Shown piece after piece: positions 17,439-26,271 of a stretch of DNA of 64,000 bases. How positions within the stretch are numbered: the first letter of the stretch is position 1; every line of letters begins with the position of its first letter. The stretch spans positions 3,658,001 through 3,722,000 of the forward strand of contig NZ_CP054698.1 of the NCBI RefSeq assembly GCF_014023275.1, written 5' to 3'. Under the pieces are notes generated by a model, which had not been told where the DNA came from, did no database searches, and worked only from the letters and a program-made list of their open reading frames with translations. A program made the translations under genes and the position numbers. Source of the DNA: Nostoc edaphicum CCNP1411. Its GTDB lineage: Bacteria; Cyanobacteriota; Cyanobacteriia; Cyanobacteriales; Nostocaceae.

Positions 17439-17494
17439 AGGTTACAGGGTATAGGTTACAGGGAACAGGGTTTATAACCTATAACCTGTAACCT
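17439..17494. terminator. Bidirectional hairpin between accC and the YggT gene
   Basis: The arm 17439-17460 (aggttacagggtataggt...) pairs with 17473-17494 (...acctataacctgtaacct), 20 of 22 positions matching, around a 12-nt loop. It spans the gap of two convergent genes and reaches the stop codon of the minus-strand one. The arms are themselves built of heptamer-like repeats. Confidence 0.75.
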
Positions 17495-17786
17495 AATTTA
17501 CACGAGATAGCATAGTCAGCAATCCTTGTTGACCTAGCAGAATTTCTCGCAGCAGGCTGAAGATGCCAACCAAAATAATAGGTGTAATGTCTACCCCGCC
17601 TATAGGTTGCACTAGCTTTCGCAACGGGATTAAAAATGGTTCAGTCGGCCAAGCTATCAAATTAAAGGGCAAACGATTCAGATCCACTTGCGGATACCAA
17701 GTGAGAATGATCCGGAATATAAATAAAAATGTCATCACCCCTAACACAGGGCCAAGAATCCAAGCAGTCAGGTCAACACCAGTCAT
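17493..17786 (-). CDS. YggT-family membrane protein
   Basis: 97 residues with two hydrophobic helices, TAWILGPVLGVMTFLFIFRIIL (about 6-28, split here at LFIF) and ITPIILVGIFSLL (about 67-80). Between them lies the family signature RIILTWYPQVDLNRLPF...PTEPFLIPLRKLVQPIGG. YggT proteins occur in nearly all cyanobacteria and plastids, where relatives (CCB3/YCF19) take part in cytochrome b6 assembly or thylakoid organisation; which role applies here is not visible. ATG start; convergent with accC. Confidence 0.9.
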   Translation of the reverse strand: MTGVDLTAWILGPVLGVMTFLFIFRIILTWYPQVDLNRLPFNLIAWPTEPFLIPLRKLVQPIGGVDITPIILVGIFSLLREILLGQQGLLTMLSRVN

Positions 17787-18192
17787 CGTTTTAAGGTACT
17801 ATCTGTCTGTAAAGAAAGAAAAAATTTAGGCAACGGCAAGCCATTCGGGTGACGCTCCTGCATCGCTAACGCCAAGTCTCTCTATGGGAAAACCCCCTTG
17901 AACCTAGCTCTCCCAAAGGGGGAGAACTGTACTGGCTCATCGCCCTTTGCGACGCCGAATAGCCCGTCGTAGACATCGCTAAAAAATTTGAAGCTTTGTA
18001 AAGCACTCTCATCATTATTTTAACCAAATGCTGTCACTTCCTTCTGGAATACAAAAGGAAACACGCTCACGCAGTTAAATCAATGACTAGCAAGAAGGGT
18101 TATTAAGTTTGGCAGTTAACGCCCAGAGGCTTCTCAAGAAAGTAATACACTATTAAAATTAGGATGAAGTGTGTAAAAAAAGGTTGAGAAGT

Positions 18193-18312
18193 ATGACGCC
18201 TTCTTTAGCAAATTTTCTTTGGAGCCTGCTATGGGGTACTGCAATTGTTGTGATACCCGTTACAGTTGGTCTAATTTTCATTAGCCAAAAAGATAAAATT
18301 CAGCGTTCATAA
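18193..18312 (+). CDS. psbX: Photosystem II subunit PsbX
   Basis: A short gene of 39 codons. It begins TPSLANFLWSLLWG and has one membrane helix (TAIVVIPVTVGLIFISQ) with a basic end (KDKIQRS). This fits PsbX, a single-helix protein at the edge of photosystem II near cytochrome b559 that influences quinone exchange. A GAGAAG ribosome site lies 3-8 bp before the ATG. It is followed after 248 bp by the Ycf66 gene, a neighbour seen in other cyanobacteria (from memory). The spacer before it (17830-18192) contains only short repeat debris and presumably the promoter. Confidence 0.93.
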   Translation: MTPSLANFLWSLLWGTAIVVIPVTVGLIFISQKDKIQRS

Positions 18313-18560
18313 TGCTTATGAGAGTTAATTTAACTCTCACAATCGATTGTCTGTCAGCTATCTACATTTATTGCACCAAAAGCAGCATTTTCTGCGACTG
18401 GCCGTAATTGTAGATGATAGACATAGGTGTTTTTACTTTTCGGTGAATAGCTTCAGAGCTTCTTTGCCAGAAGCTTTGAAGCTTCAATATATCGTTCCTA
18501 ATTAGAGTAGTGATTTTAATTGTGACTCGCTAACATAGATTTGATATCGGGAAAACAGCA

Positions 18561-19478
18561 ATGATAAATTTTGGGCTGAACTCAGCCAGTTTTCTGGCTC
18601 AGGTAAATTTTGGAGCAAACTCAGCCAGTATTCTAGGAATTTTCCTGGCTGTGGCTGGGGCAGCACTGTATTTTCTCCGCACTGTGCGTCCAGAATTGTC
18701 ACGGGATCAAGACATTTTTTTTGCCGCAGTCGGCTTGCTCTGCGGCTTTATTCTCGTCTTTCAAGGATGGCGGCTAGACCCGATTCTGCAATTTGGTCAA
18801 CTGCTTTTAGTTGGTACAACTGTATTTTTTGCAGTTGAAAGTATTCGCCTGCGGAGTATAGCGACCCAGCAAGCAAAGCGCAACACTCCGATTGTGGATG
18901 ATGAGCGGGAGGTAAGCAGAAACTATTCTTATAACGATCGCAGAAAGTATCAAGCGGAAATGGATGCAGACTTAGATCCATTGCCTTATGAAGACGAGGA
19001 GGAACGCCCCGTGCGTGCCCGGATTCGGGGTAGCAGGGATGAGATTTCAACTCGTGATGACTACTACCAGGAGCAACCCCCCCGTCGTTCAGAACGCCGT
19101 AACGGCAGCAGTAGTGAAAGACAGGCTCCAGCGGATAGAACACGGCGGCGTACTTCTGGGCGTCCTGTGAATCGGCCTTCTGAAACCTCTGAAGAAGAAA
19201 ATTGGGGTTCTTCGTCTAGGCAAGTTGATGATTGGGAAACTTCTGGTGGAGAAGTCAGAAAACCTTCTCGCCGCAGTAATAGCGGGCCCCAGCGTCCCGA
19301 AAGTCGTGAAGATGATGTTGCTCCTAGACCGAGAAGGCGTCGTCCCACCACTGACTCAACTCCTCGAAGACCGCGCGAAGATGATGATGCGATTCCAACT
19401 GATTATGTGCCATACAATCCTATTGAAAAGCCAAATGAAGGGCCAGATAATTCAAACGATTTTGATGACGATATTTAA
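18561..19478 (+). CDS. Ycf66-family membrane protein
   Basis: 305 residues. Two or three membrane helices lie in the first 100 residues (ASILGIFLAVAGAALYFL, FFAAVGLLCGFILVFQGW and LLLVGTTVFFAVESIRL), matching the Ycf66 family also encoded in some plastid genomes. The remaining 200 residues are strongly charged and low in complexity (RRRTSGRPVNRPSET, PRPRRRRPTTDST, REDDDAIPTDY), so probably disordered. Function is not established; the photosynthetic context (psbX upstream) suggests a thylakoid role. The next gene starts 47 bp after the stop. Confidence 0.88.
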   Translation: MINFGLNSASFLAQVNFGANSASILGIFLAVAGAALYFLRTVRPELSRDQDIFFAAVGLLCGFILVFQGWRLDPILQFGQLLLVGTTVFFAVESIRLRSIATQQAKRNTPIVDDEREVSRNYSYNDRRKYQAEMDADLDPLPYEDEEERPVRARIRGSRDEISTRDDYYQEQPPRRSERRNGSSSERQAPADRTRRRTSGRPVNRPSETSEEENWGSSSRQVDDWETSGGEVRKPSRRSNSGPQRPESREDDVAPRPRRRRPTTDSTPRRPREDDDAIPTDYVPYNPIEKPNEGPDNSNDFDDDI

Positions 19479-19525
19479 AACAGTTGGTGTGGAAGTTGGT
19501 TTAGAGGCGACGGAAAACAATTGAG

Positions 19526-20086
19526 GTGGAAAAATTTACGCCTACATTTTGGCTCCAAAGACCAATTCATTGGAGCCTAGTTTTTGGTTTAACAAGTTTG
19601 CTTGTATCTTGTGGTTCTAACGATATTCCTATAGGGCCTACTTCCCTCAACAGTCGCTACACCGAGGAGCAACCTGTTTTGAGCGGAAATGGGCGCTTTT
19701 TAGCGTTTGTATCGAATCGGAATGGTAATCAGCAGCTACTAATGTACGATTTGGAGAGGCAATTGTTTATTCGCACACCGGGGATCAACCGAGCAGAGAC
19801 AATTGCCGAAAGTCCTAGCTTAAGCTACACCGGGCGTTATATTGCTTATCTTACTAGTGATCAAGGTAGAGCAGTGGTGGCGCTTTACGATCGCGCTACG
19901 CAACAGTCGCAAATCGTTACACCAACCTATCGCGGCTGGGTCAGAAAACCAAATATTAGCCCAGATGGACGTTATGTTGTCTTTGAAACCGCTATCCGTG
20001 GTCAGTGGGATATTGAAGTCCTAGATCGGGGGCCAAATATTGAGTTAGATATTCCCAATGGTGCAACTGTAAGTTCACCTCCGTAG
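19526..20086 (+). CDS. TolB-like beta-propeller lipoprotein (first of two)
   Basis: 186 residues from a GTG start. A signal peptide (WSLVFGLTSLLVSCG) ends in a lipobox with Cys at about residue 29. The mature part carries TolB/WD40-like PD repeats, with blades starting EEQPVLSGNGRFLAFVSNR, SPSLSYTGRYIAYLTSD and KPNISPDGRYVVFET. Only about three blades are present, so it must complete a propeller with another chain or form a partial one. It is followed by a paralogue in the same orientation 117 bp downstream. A periplasmic or outer-membrane-linked binding role is likely. Partner not known. Confidence 0.85.
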   Translation: MEKFTPTFWLQRPIHWSLVFGLTSLLVSCGSNDIPIGPTSLNSRYTEEQPVLSGNGRFLAFVSNRNGNQQLLMYDLERQLFIRTPGINRAETIAESPSLSYTGRYIAYLTSDQGRAVVALYDRATQQSQIVTPTYRGWVRKPNISPDGRYVVFETAIRGQWDIEVLDRGPNIELDIPNGATVSSPP

Positions 20087-20137
20087 AAGAGAGGGAGCAG
20101 GGGAAGCAGGGGAAGCAGGGGGAGAAAGAATAACTAA

Positions 20138-20200
20138 TGCCCAATGCCCAATGCCCAATGCCCCATGCCCAATGCCCAATGCCCAATGCCCAATGCCCAA
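20138..20200. repeat. ATGCCCA heptamer array
   Basis: Nine tandem copies of ATGCCCA (one altered) directly precede the second lipoprotein gene. Each contains an ATG, so automatic gene callers could extend the downstream gene into it. Confidence 0.9.
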
Positions 20201-20203
20201 TAT

Positions 20204-20728
20204 ATGAAACGTGTTTTTTTTATACCTATATTTTTATGCTCCAGTTTACTGACTGGGTGTTTTGGCTACCCTCGTCTTTTGAGTTATCCCTTTGATCCGG
20301 GGGGTCGGAGTCTCAATAGTTTAGCGTCGGAATTAAACCCCCAGATTTCTGGGAGATACATTGTTTTTATTACTGACCGACGGGGTAGCCAAGATGTTTA
20401 TATGTTTGATACGGTAACTCGTAATTTGGTTGATTTGCCAGGTTTAAACTCCCTTGATGCGATCGCAAATCATCCTAGTGTTTCACAAGATGGTCGTTAT
20501 GTTGTGTTTGCAGCTAGTCGTCAGGGGCGATCGGCTATTTTTCTCTACGACAGGGAAACACGCCAATCACGAAATATGACTTCTAACCTGCAAGCAGAAG
20601 TCCGTAACCCTACAATTAGCGCTGACGGTAGTAGGATTGCTTTTGAATCTAGTAACAACGGGCAGTGGGATGTTTTAGTATATGACCGTTTTGGACGGCC
20701 GTTGAATATACCTCAAGAACCGCGTTGA
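20204..20728 (+). CDS. TolB-like beta-propeller lipoprotein (second of two)
   Basis: 174 residues. The start is placed at the ATG at 20204 because it begins a good lipoprotein signal (MKRVFFIPIFLCSSLLTGC). The in-frame ATGs upstream lie in the heptamer array and would add a meaningless MPNAQC repeat. The mature part has the same three-blade pattern as the previous protein: NPQISGRYIVFITDRRGS, HPSVSQDGRYVVFAASR and NPTISADGSRIAFESSN, with WDVLVYDR near the end. The two genes look like a tandem duplication that has diverged. No enzymatic residues are visible. Confidence 0.87.
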   Translation: MKRVFFIPIFLCSSLLTGCFGYPRLLSYPFDPGGRSLNSLASELNPQISGRYIVFITDRRGSQDVYMFDTVTRNLVDLPGLNSLDAIANHPSVSQDGRYVVFAASRQGRSAIFLYDRETRQSRNMTSNLQAEVRNPTISADGSRIAFESSNNGQWDVLVYDRFGRPLNIPQEPR

Positions 20729-20791
20729 AGAATGGAGACTGGGGAATGGGGAGTCGGGAGTGGTGAAAGAAAATTCCCTATTCCCTACTCC

Positions 20792-21799
20792 CTATTCCCT
20801 ATTCCCTAATTCTTGTTGCACAGATTCAATGAGCGATCGCACTTGTTGCGTCCCCTCAGAAGCTTCAAATGATAGGGGGAATTTACCTCGACATAACATC
20901 CGCAAACCGAGGGGTGCAAGACTGAGTAATCCTTTTAAATCTCGAAAATAATTACCGACGACTTGTAAACCAAATTGACGTTCATCAATCCAACCACCTT
21001 CTTTAACCAAATCTATCAATACCTTCCGGTGACGAATTGAGCGACTGTCGCTGGCTTCTTTCTGAGTAAGAATTTCTTGTTTAATTTTGGTGATTTGTTC
21101 TAATGGTGCAACTTCCATTGGACAAACTGAATCGCAATATAAACAACGGGTACAACCCCATACACCTTTAGTACCTTCGTTGTAGCTTTCTAAGCGATTT
21201 TCGGTATCGCTATCGCGGGAATCTTCTACCATCCGGTAAGCTTTCGCAAGGGCATGAGGCCCTACAAAGTCTGGATTAACTTCACGAGCGTTGCATTCAG
21301 AGTAACAAGCACCGCACATAATACAGTTACCAGTTTGATCGAGACGCGATCGCTCTTGTGGTGTTTGCAAAAACTCTCTTTCTGGTACTTGTCGTGCTGC
21401 CGTACTCACATAAGGAGCAACTGCCTCTAGATTATTCCAGAAACTGCTCATATCTACAACCAAATCTTTAATCACGGGCATATTACCGAGAGGAGCGATC
21501 GTGATTTCGCCAATGGCATTTACTTTACTTTGGGATGATGGTATTTGTTGTAATCTGGCAAGTTCACTGCCAACATTTTCTTTACAAGCTAAAGCCGAAC
21601 GCCCATTAATTCGCATCGCACAGCTACCACAAATGGTATTGCGGCAATTTTTGCGAAATGCTAAAGTTCCATCTTGCTCCCACTTAATATGATTGAGGCA
21701 ATCCAAGATTGTATTACCTGGTTCTGCCTCCACAAGGTAGGTTTGCACAACAGGGGAGGAATTTTGTTGCTGTCGAATTACCTTAAAAATAACTTTCAT
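20792..21799 (-). CDS. sdhB: Succinate dehydrogenase / fumarate reductase iron-sulphur subunit
   Basis: 335 residues from the ATG at 21799, which starts the conserved text KVIFKVIRQQ; a longer frame to 21847 adds an unlikely leader. The [2Fe-2S] cluster ligands are Cys52, Cys57, Cys60 and Cys72 (NCRNTICGSC...ALAC). Two further cysteine clusters, CIMCGACYSEC and CTRCLYCDSVCP, bind [4Fe-4S] and [3Fe-4S]. The protein passes electrons from the flavoprotein subunit to the quinone pool. It is longer than the 240-residue bacterial form, as usual in cyanobacteria. The last residues (GNRE) and the TAG stop are encoded by the CCCTATT-type heptamer repeat, so the C-terminus has been remade by repeat sequence. 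Confidence 0.92.
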   Translation of the reverse strand: MKVIFKVIRQQQNSSPVVQTYLVEAEPGNTILDCLNHIKWEQDGTLAFRKNCRNTICGSCAMRINGRSALACKENVGSELARLQQIPSSQSKVNAIGEITIAPLGNMPVIKDLVVDMSSFWNNLEAVAPYVSTAARQVPEREFLQTPQERSRLDQTGNCIMCGACYSECNAREVNPDFVGPHALAKAYRMVEDSRDSDTENRLESYNEGTKGVWGCTRCLYCDSVCPMEVAPLEQITKIKQEILTQKEASDSRSIRHRKVLIDLVKEGGWIDERQFGLQVVGNYFRDLKGLLSLAPLGLRMLCRGKFPLSFEASEGTQQVRSLIESVQQELGNRE

Positions 21800-21847
21800 T
21801 ACCACTAACCAAAATTTTAAAATTGCTTCACCAGGCTCGAAAATCAT

Positions 21848-23260
21848 CAGTCAAGGTAGGTAATTGCGAAAAGTGAGCTATACTCTTTTTGCCTTAATTC
21901 AAACCCTGGTGTTAATATGCTGACGATTAAAGAGGCACTGATTCTAGTTTAAGGATAACCATTAAAATTTTAGTTGTAGCAGCCCTGTAGGCAAGATTTT
22001 TGTCAAATTCTAAGATAAAACGCCAAAAATGTAATCGCAGCTTTCCATTGAATTTATCTGTTTGGCAATGTAAAGGAAAGAGGGTTTGCAGGTAGAGGGA
22101 CTTAGGTTCATCTCTGAACTAGCGATCATATCCAAATTAAATGCATGTCAGGTTAGCAACACATCTTGATGTCAACTTGAGTCCAGCAGTCTCGGTTGGA
22201 AAATTTTAGCTTCGGTAACCCTTGACGGAATTTTTTGATTATATAGAAGTGTAAAAGCCCATGTTCAACATATAGTAGTGACAATCAAGCGCTAGGCATC
22301 TGTTAAGAGACTTATTATTCCCATAGACAGACGTGCAAAATCCTCTGATCACTTTTGACCTTAGGATAATAATCCGAAGACAAATCCTCACCACTTTCAA
22401 AGAAAAGTTAGAGCAGTGGGAAACCCGGACACGCGAGACTTTTTGCTTTTTGGCTGACTCTCAATCAAGAAAATCTTGGATTTAACTCATTGGTCAAAAC
22501 TGCTCGTCTCAATTACATAAATTTTTATAAAAGCCAGATGGCAATACTCACGCTTGCAATAAAGGGTTAGTAAAATCGCCACTGCTTTTTTCAACTTTCA
22601 AGTCCAGGAATTTAAATAAAAATTTACCAGCAACTTTAATTCAAAATTAAACAACTATTTTGCTATTATTAGTCCATGCTAGTATTTAATATAAAATTAC
22701 GAAGTGACAAAACCAGAATTAATAGCCGTATCAGCGCGGCTACTACTGCTTTGTTGATTCGTAATGTAGAGACAAGAAAATTCGCGTCTCTACTGGCAGG
22801 AGAAAAGGGCTTATGCCCGTAGGACTCTATTGAAATACTATGCTGTCCAAAGCTTGAGAGGACGAGTGGAGAAAACTCTACTTGCTCATTGGCAATAAAG
22901 ACAAGCACTGAAAGTGAAAAACCTGCAATTTCTTAGGTCTACGACTTATTTGCAGTAGAACCTACCCAATTTGTAAAGGTGGCTGAAAGTTACACCGCTA
23001 CAGTAGCGCCAAAGGAGAAAATAGTTTTCTTTCTGATGGCGAATAATGGTTAAAAGTGCCGTAACATCACCAAAATAAATGTCTGTGGCAACTATGGCCT
23101 CTAGTTGGTTGTGGACAACCATAATAGAAGTGCTTTTGGCTCCTATCGGCAGGAATTCACCCTTTACACTAGGGTCTTAAGTAGCTCTATGCAAATGCTA
23201 AAAAGCTAAATGCTGGCATAAGACTACATCGTTTATCAGTTTGGAGAGAGTAAGGAAAAT
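21848..23260. other. Long gene-free region (1.4 kb)
   Basis: No frame here is convincing. A small hairpin of the GAGACGCG repeat type lies at 22766-22793 (gtagagac with gtctctac). The region between sdhB and the cyAbrB gene is divergent, so it must contain both promoters. Its size leaves room for a long leader or an RNA gene, but I recognise no tmRNA, RNase P, 6S or SRP motif. Confidence 0.6.
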
Positions 23261-23269
23261 TTGAGCATA

Positions 23270-23707
23270 ATGACTGAAACTGCAACCGCGCCATTAACCG
23301 GAAAAGCACTACTTGCTAAAGTAAAAGAACTTTCCACTTTACCACGCCGAGAAAGAGCTAAACAGTGCGGCTATTACACTGTTACTAAGAATAACCAGGT
23401 TCGTGTCAATCTCACCGATTTTTATGACGCTTTGCTATCTGCTAGAGGAATTCCTCTAAGTCCAGAAGCACCTAAAGATGGCCGTGGTCGTGAACCGACC
23501 TATCGGGTTAGTGTCCATCAAAATGGTCAGATTGTGATTGGTGCTACATATACCAAAGCAATGGGTTTAAAGCCTGGAGATGAGTTTGAAATTAGACTGG
23601 GATACAAACATATTCACTTAATTCAACTCGGTGAAACTGATAAAAAACTGACCTCACAAGATATAGACTCTGACGAATCAGACGAGGATTTGGAAGACGA
23701 AGAGTAA
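23270..23707 (+). CDS. calA: cyAbrB-type transition-state regulator (CalA-like)
   Basis: 145 residues. Cyanobacterial AbrB-like proteins bind DNA through an AbrB domain placed at the C-terminal side. The whole block from ALLAKVKELSTLPRRERAKQ through GYYTVTKNNQVRVN and YRVSVHQNGQIVIGATYTK to EFEIRLGYKHIHLIQL is the highly conserved core. The acidic tail (DIDSDESDEDLEDEE) is characteristic. The family controls carbon/nitrogen balance and, in Anabaena, binds genes such as hox and sodB. I assign the cyAbrB1/CalA branch from memory. ATG at 23270 is chosen; a TTG 9 bp upstream lies nearer to the AAGGA at 23252 and is an alternative. Confidence 0.85.
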   Translation: MTETATAPLTGKALLAKVKELSTLPRRERAKQCGYYTVTKNNQVRVNLTDFYDALLSARGIPLSPEAPKDGRGREPTYRVSVHQNGQIVIGATYTKAMGLKPGDEFEIRLGYKHIHLIQLGETDKKLTSQDIDSDESDEDLEDEE

Positions 23708-23876
23708 ATTTGCTGATGGTAGGGATAAGTTTCAGGTGATGAAAACTTCTCCTTACCCTAATAGCAAACTGGTAGCTCTGTTGAGAGAATTTTGTCCCAG
23801 TTAAAAAATACGATTAGACTCCTTGCAGAAGTCACCAAGTTTAGTAGAGTCTTGATTAATCAGCAAGAAATCTATA

Positions 23877-24761
23877 ATGCAAGAAGTCTATCGTGTTTTT
23901 TTGTTTATTTTGATAACTTTCTTTGAGCCTTCGGTCAACGCCTTACTAGCATTTATGGAAAATGCACCAGCACTAGTTATAGTGATGGCATTTTTTGTTT
24001 GCTGGATAGTTTGCTGGTTGCCAGTAGCAGCAGTATCAGCAATATTGCTTAATTGGCAACCTTTTAAACCTTTGCAGCCAGAGCAAAAGATGCCGTTATT
24101 GGTGTCACTTTACCTATTAGCTCCCCTGATTCTTTGGGGAGTTATTTGGCTGACTAATAAATCTTTTTCAGATTACGGTTTTGTTAGCAATCTTTCAACT
24201 CTTACTTCTTTAGCAATAGGTTTCGGTTTGGGAGTGGTGAGCCTAGCTATTGTATTTAGTGGGCAGTTCTGGTTAGGTTGGTGTTATTTTGAAAAGACGA
24301 ATTTCAAGTTACTACTACCTATCTTGCTACCGATTTTCTTGATAGCGTTGTTAGTCGGTGGGATAGAAGAGTTAGTTTTTCGCGGTTTCCTGTTCACTGA
24401 ATTAGCGCAGGATTACCCAGTTTGGGTAGCAGCAGTAATTTCTAGCTTGATTTTTGCCTTGCTACACCTGGTTTGGGAACAACGCGAAACAGCACCGCAA
24501 CTCCCTGGATTGTGGCTGATGGGAATGGTGCTGGTGTTGGCACGCTTTGCCGCGAGCGGTAATTTGGGTTTAGCTTGGGGATTGCACGCGGGATGGGTAT
24601 GGGCGATCGCTACTCTAGATACAGCAGAATTAATTAATTACACAGGTAAAGCCTCTGATTGGTTTACAGGTAAGAATAAAAAACCCCTAGCTGGTTTGGC
24701 GGGAATTATTTGTGTATTGGGAACTGGAGTAATTATCTGGTTATTTTCTAAGTATTTTTAA
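23877..24761 (+). CDS. CPBP-family intramembrane metalloprotease
   Basis: 294 residues, eight or so hydrophobic helices. CPBP (CAAX/Abi) proteases cut substrates within the membrane with a Glu-activated water. The motif EELVFRGFLFTE (EExxxR) is at about residue 164, followed by FALLHLVWE and, further on, GLAWGLHAGWVWA, which together supply the Glu and His residues of motifs 1-3. It lies 169 bp downstream of the cyAbrB gene on the same strand, an arrangement that may be functional but could be chance. Substrate is unknown. A repeat hairpin follows the stop. Confidence 0.88.
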   Translation: MQEVYRVFLFILITFFEPSVNALLAFMENAPALVIVMAFFVCWIVCWLPVAAVSAILLNWQPFKPLQPEQKMPLLVSLYLLAPLILWGVIWLTNKSFSDYGFVSNLSTLTSLAIGFGLGVVSLAIVFSGQFWLGWCYFEKTNFKLLLPILLPIFLIALLVGGIEELVFRGFLFTELAQDYPVWVAAVISSLIFALLHLVWEQRETAPQLPGLWLMGMVLVLARFAASGNLGLAWGLHAGWVWAIATLDTAELINYTGKASDWFTGKNKKPLAGLAGIICVLGTGVIIWLFSKYF

Positions 24762-24793
24762 TTTTGCATCGAAGATTTACGTCAACTACCCAA

Positions 24794-24822
24794 ATCCCCG
24801 ACTTCTTTGAGAAGTCGGGGAT
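24794..24822. repeat. 29-bp palindromic hairpin, second copy
   Basis: Same sequence as 10578-10606 except one or two central bases (acttctttgagaagt). It follows the CPBP gene and may act as its terminator. Confidence 0.85.
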
Positions 24823-24895
24823 CTAAATCTATCTTTAGGACTAAAAACCAATACGCTTGGGTTAAGCGCTACTTGTACAAAATCGTGGGTTTTTG

Positions 24896-24922
24896 AGACG
24901 CGATAAATCGCCGTCTCTACAA
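24896..24922. repeat. Single arm of the 27-bp inverted repeat
   Basis: Identical over 27 nt to the left arm of the hairpin element at 8758-8784, but no complementary arm follows, so this is a half-copy or a truncated element. Confidence 0.85.
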
Positions 24923-24959
24923 GTGTTTTGGTTTTATCTGAACTGTATTGGACTAAAAA

Positions 24960-26111
24960 CTACTGATTCCTTCTGATTCTGTCGATTTCTCGTTGTAATT
25001 CTTCAATTTGACGGCGTAAAGTTTCTGTTTGATTTTCGGAAGATTCTGCTGGAACATTAACTGCTCCTGAAGCAGGCGATCGCTGATAATTTCCTCGGCG
25101 GATTTGCTGATATTCTTCGGATACTGCCCACGCCCGTAAATAATGCAAGCGTTCAACAGGGAAAGGATGGCTCAACATCGTACCCTGAGCGCCATTGTAG
25201 ATCAAGAATTTATATATCTGATTCAGTCCATCTTCATCAAGTGCCTGATAATTTTCTGACTGCTTGATAAATTCTTGTAAACTACACTCATTGGCATATT
25301 TGTGACTACCGCCAGAGAGTTTCATCATCGTTAACATTACAGGATTCAAGTCATCCACAACTAGTAGTGCGGCACGATCTGACGATAACTCCGCTTTCCG
25401 CCGCCACTCAAAAAAAGCATAAATTAAGCCTTGTGTGACAATATTACCGAGGCCGAAGGTCAATTCTCCCAAGGCGGAAGCAGCACTCATCGCCCACATC
25501 GCCATTTGAATTAAAATAGTATGACCACATTTAATATGCCCCAATTCATGGGCTAACACCACCCGAATCTCGGCTTCATCTAGTAAGTCTAGTATCCCTG
25601 TATTTATGACTATCCCTCTTCTGTCACTTTCCGGGAAAGTGATCGCTAGAAGCCTCATGAGGCAATCAATACAAGCTATACTATTAGAAAAAAATAGGAC
25701 TTGTATTTGTTATTAGAAAATAATCGCGCAATCGCTTGTTATACAAAAGCTCTAGATTTTAGAAAAGGCAAATGTTTTCGGAGAGTGACAGAAGAGGGCT
25801 ATGTAAGGATTTTCTTGCCCCAGCGCATAGCTATTTGCTTGGGGATCTTGCGAGACAAACAGTGTAGGTTCTGGGTAAATGTCCAAATCTCGGACGCATT
25901 CCCGAAACATTTGGTAAATAGTGGAATATTGACGCGGCCCGACTTGGATGGTGTTACCCATTAGATAGACTAATTGAGGGCGTTCGTAGATAAATTCCAC
26001 AAATTTGCGAGCGATTAAATCAAATCCCGGTAAATTTCGTAAAGCTTGCTCGGCTTGGCGATCTAGTGGATGCCTGAAGGCTTCGCTGGAAATTCCTGTG
26101 TAAGTTGGCAT
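24960..26111 (-). pseudogene. M48-family metalloprotease gene split by an insertion
   Basis: Two fragments on the minus strand (26111-25803 and 25613-24960) belong to one gene of 320 codons. The upstream part ends QANSYALGQENPYI and the downstream part resumes VINTGILDLLDEAEIRVV; between them lies a 185-bp element. Removing it with one copy of its 4-bp target repeat restores the frame exactly. The zinc motif HELGH (AHELGHIKCGH) is in the downstream part, with helices that suggest membrane contact (ILIQMAMWAMSAASALG). The end is a short coiled coil (LRRQIEELQREIDRIRR). An ATG inside the element allows a shorter downstream frame (from 25658), but this lacks the N-terminal third. The gene is probably inactive. 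Confidence 0.92.
25614..25798. mobile_element. 185-bp non-autonomous element (MITE) with 20-bp inverted ends
   Basis: The left end CCCTCTTCTGTCACTTTCCG (25614-25633) is complementary to the right end at 25779-25798 with a single mismatch. A direct repeat CTAT flanks both sides (25610-25613 and 25799-25802). The interior is A/T-rich and too short for a transposase. It must have been moved by the enzyme of a related full-length insertion sequence. Confidence 0.95.
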
Positions 26112-26112
26112 A

Positions 26113-26215
26113 ATTCAGGGTATTGGGTGATTGGTCATTAGTCATTAGTCATTGGTCATTGGTCATTAGTTTTGGATCAATGACAAAGAACAAAGGACAA
26201 AGGACAAATGACAAG
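26113..26215. repeat. GTCATTA/GTCATTG heptamer block
   Basis: Tandem heptamers (tagtcat, tggtcat) are followed by reverse-oriented units (acaaagg, acaaatgac), so the block can form an imperfect hairpin. Related blocks lie at 34545, 49577 and 63601. Confidence 0.8.
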
Positions 26216-26271
26216 ATAATAGAAATGGGGCAATTGGAAGTAAAAGTCACTTTGTATGGAATTAAAAGCGT

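Noticed and set aside
20138..20203. N-terminal extension MPNAQC... of the second lipoprotein
   Set aside because: It is translated ATGCCCA repeat; the lipoprotein signal begins at 20204.
22080..22560. Possible structured RNA (6S, SRP, RNase P) upstream of the cyAbrB gene
   Set aside because: No conserved motif of these RNAs could be recognised.
22669..22908. 79-codon minus-strand frame upstream of the cyAbrB gene
   Set aside because: It runs through a dispersed repeat hairpin, has no recognisable family and no start signal.
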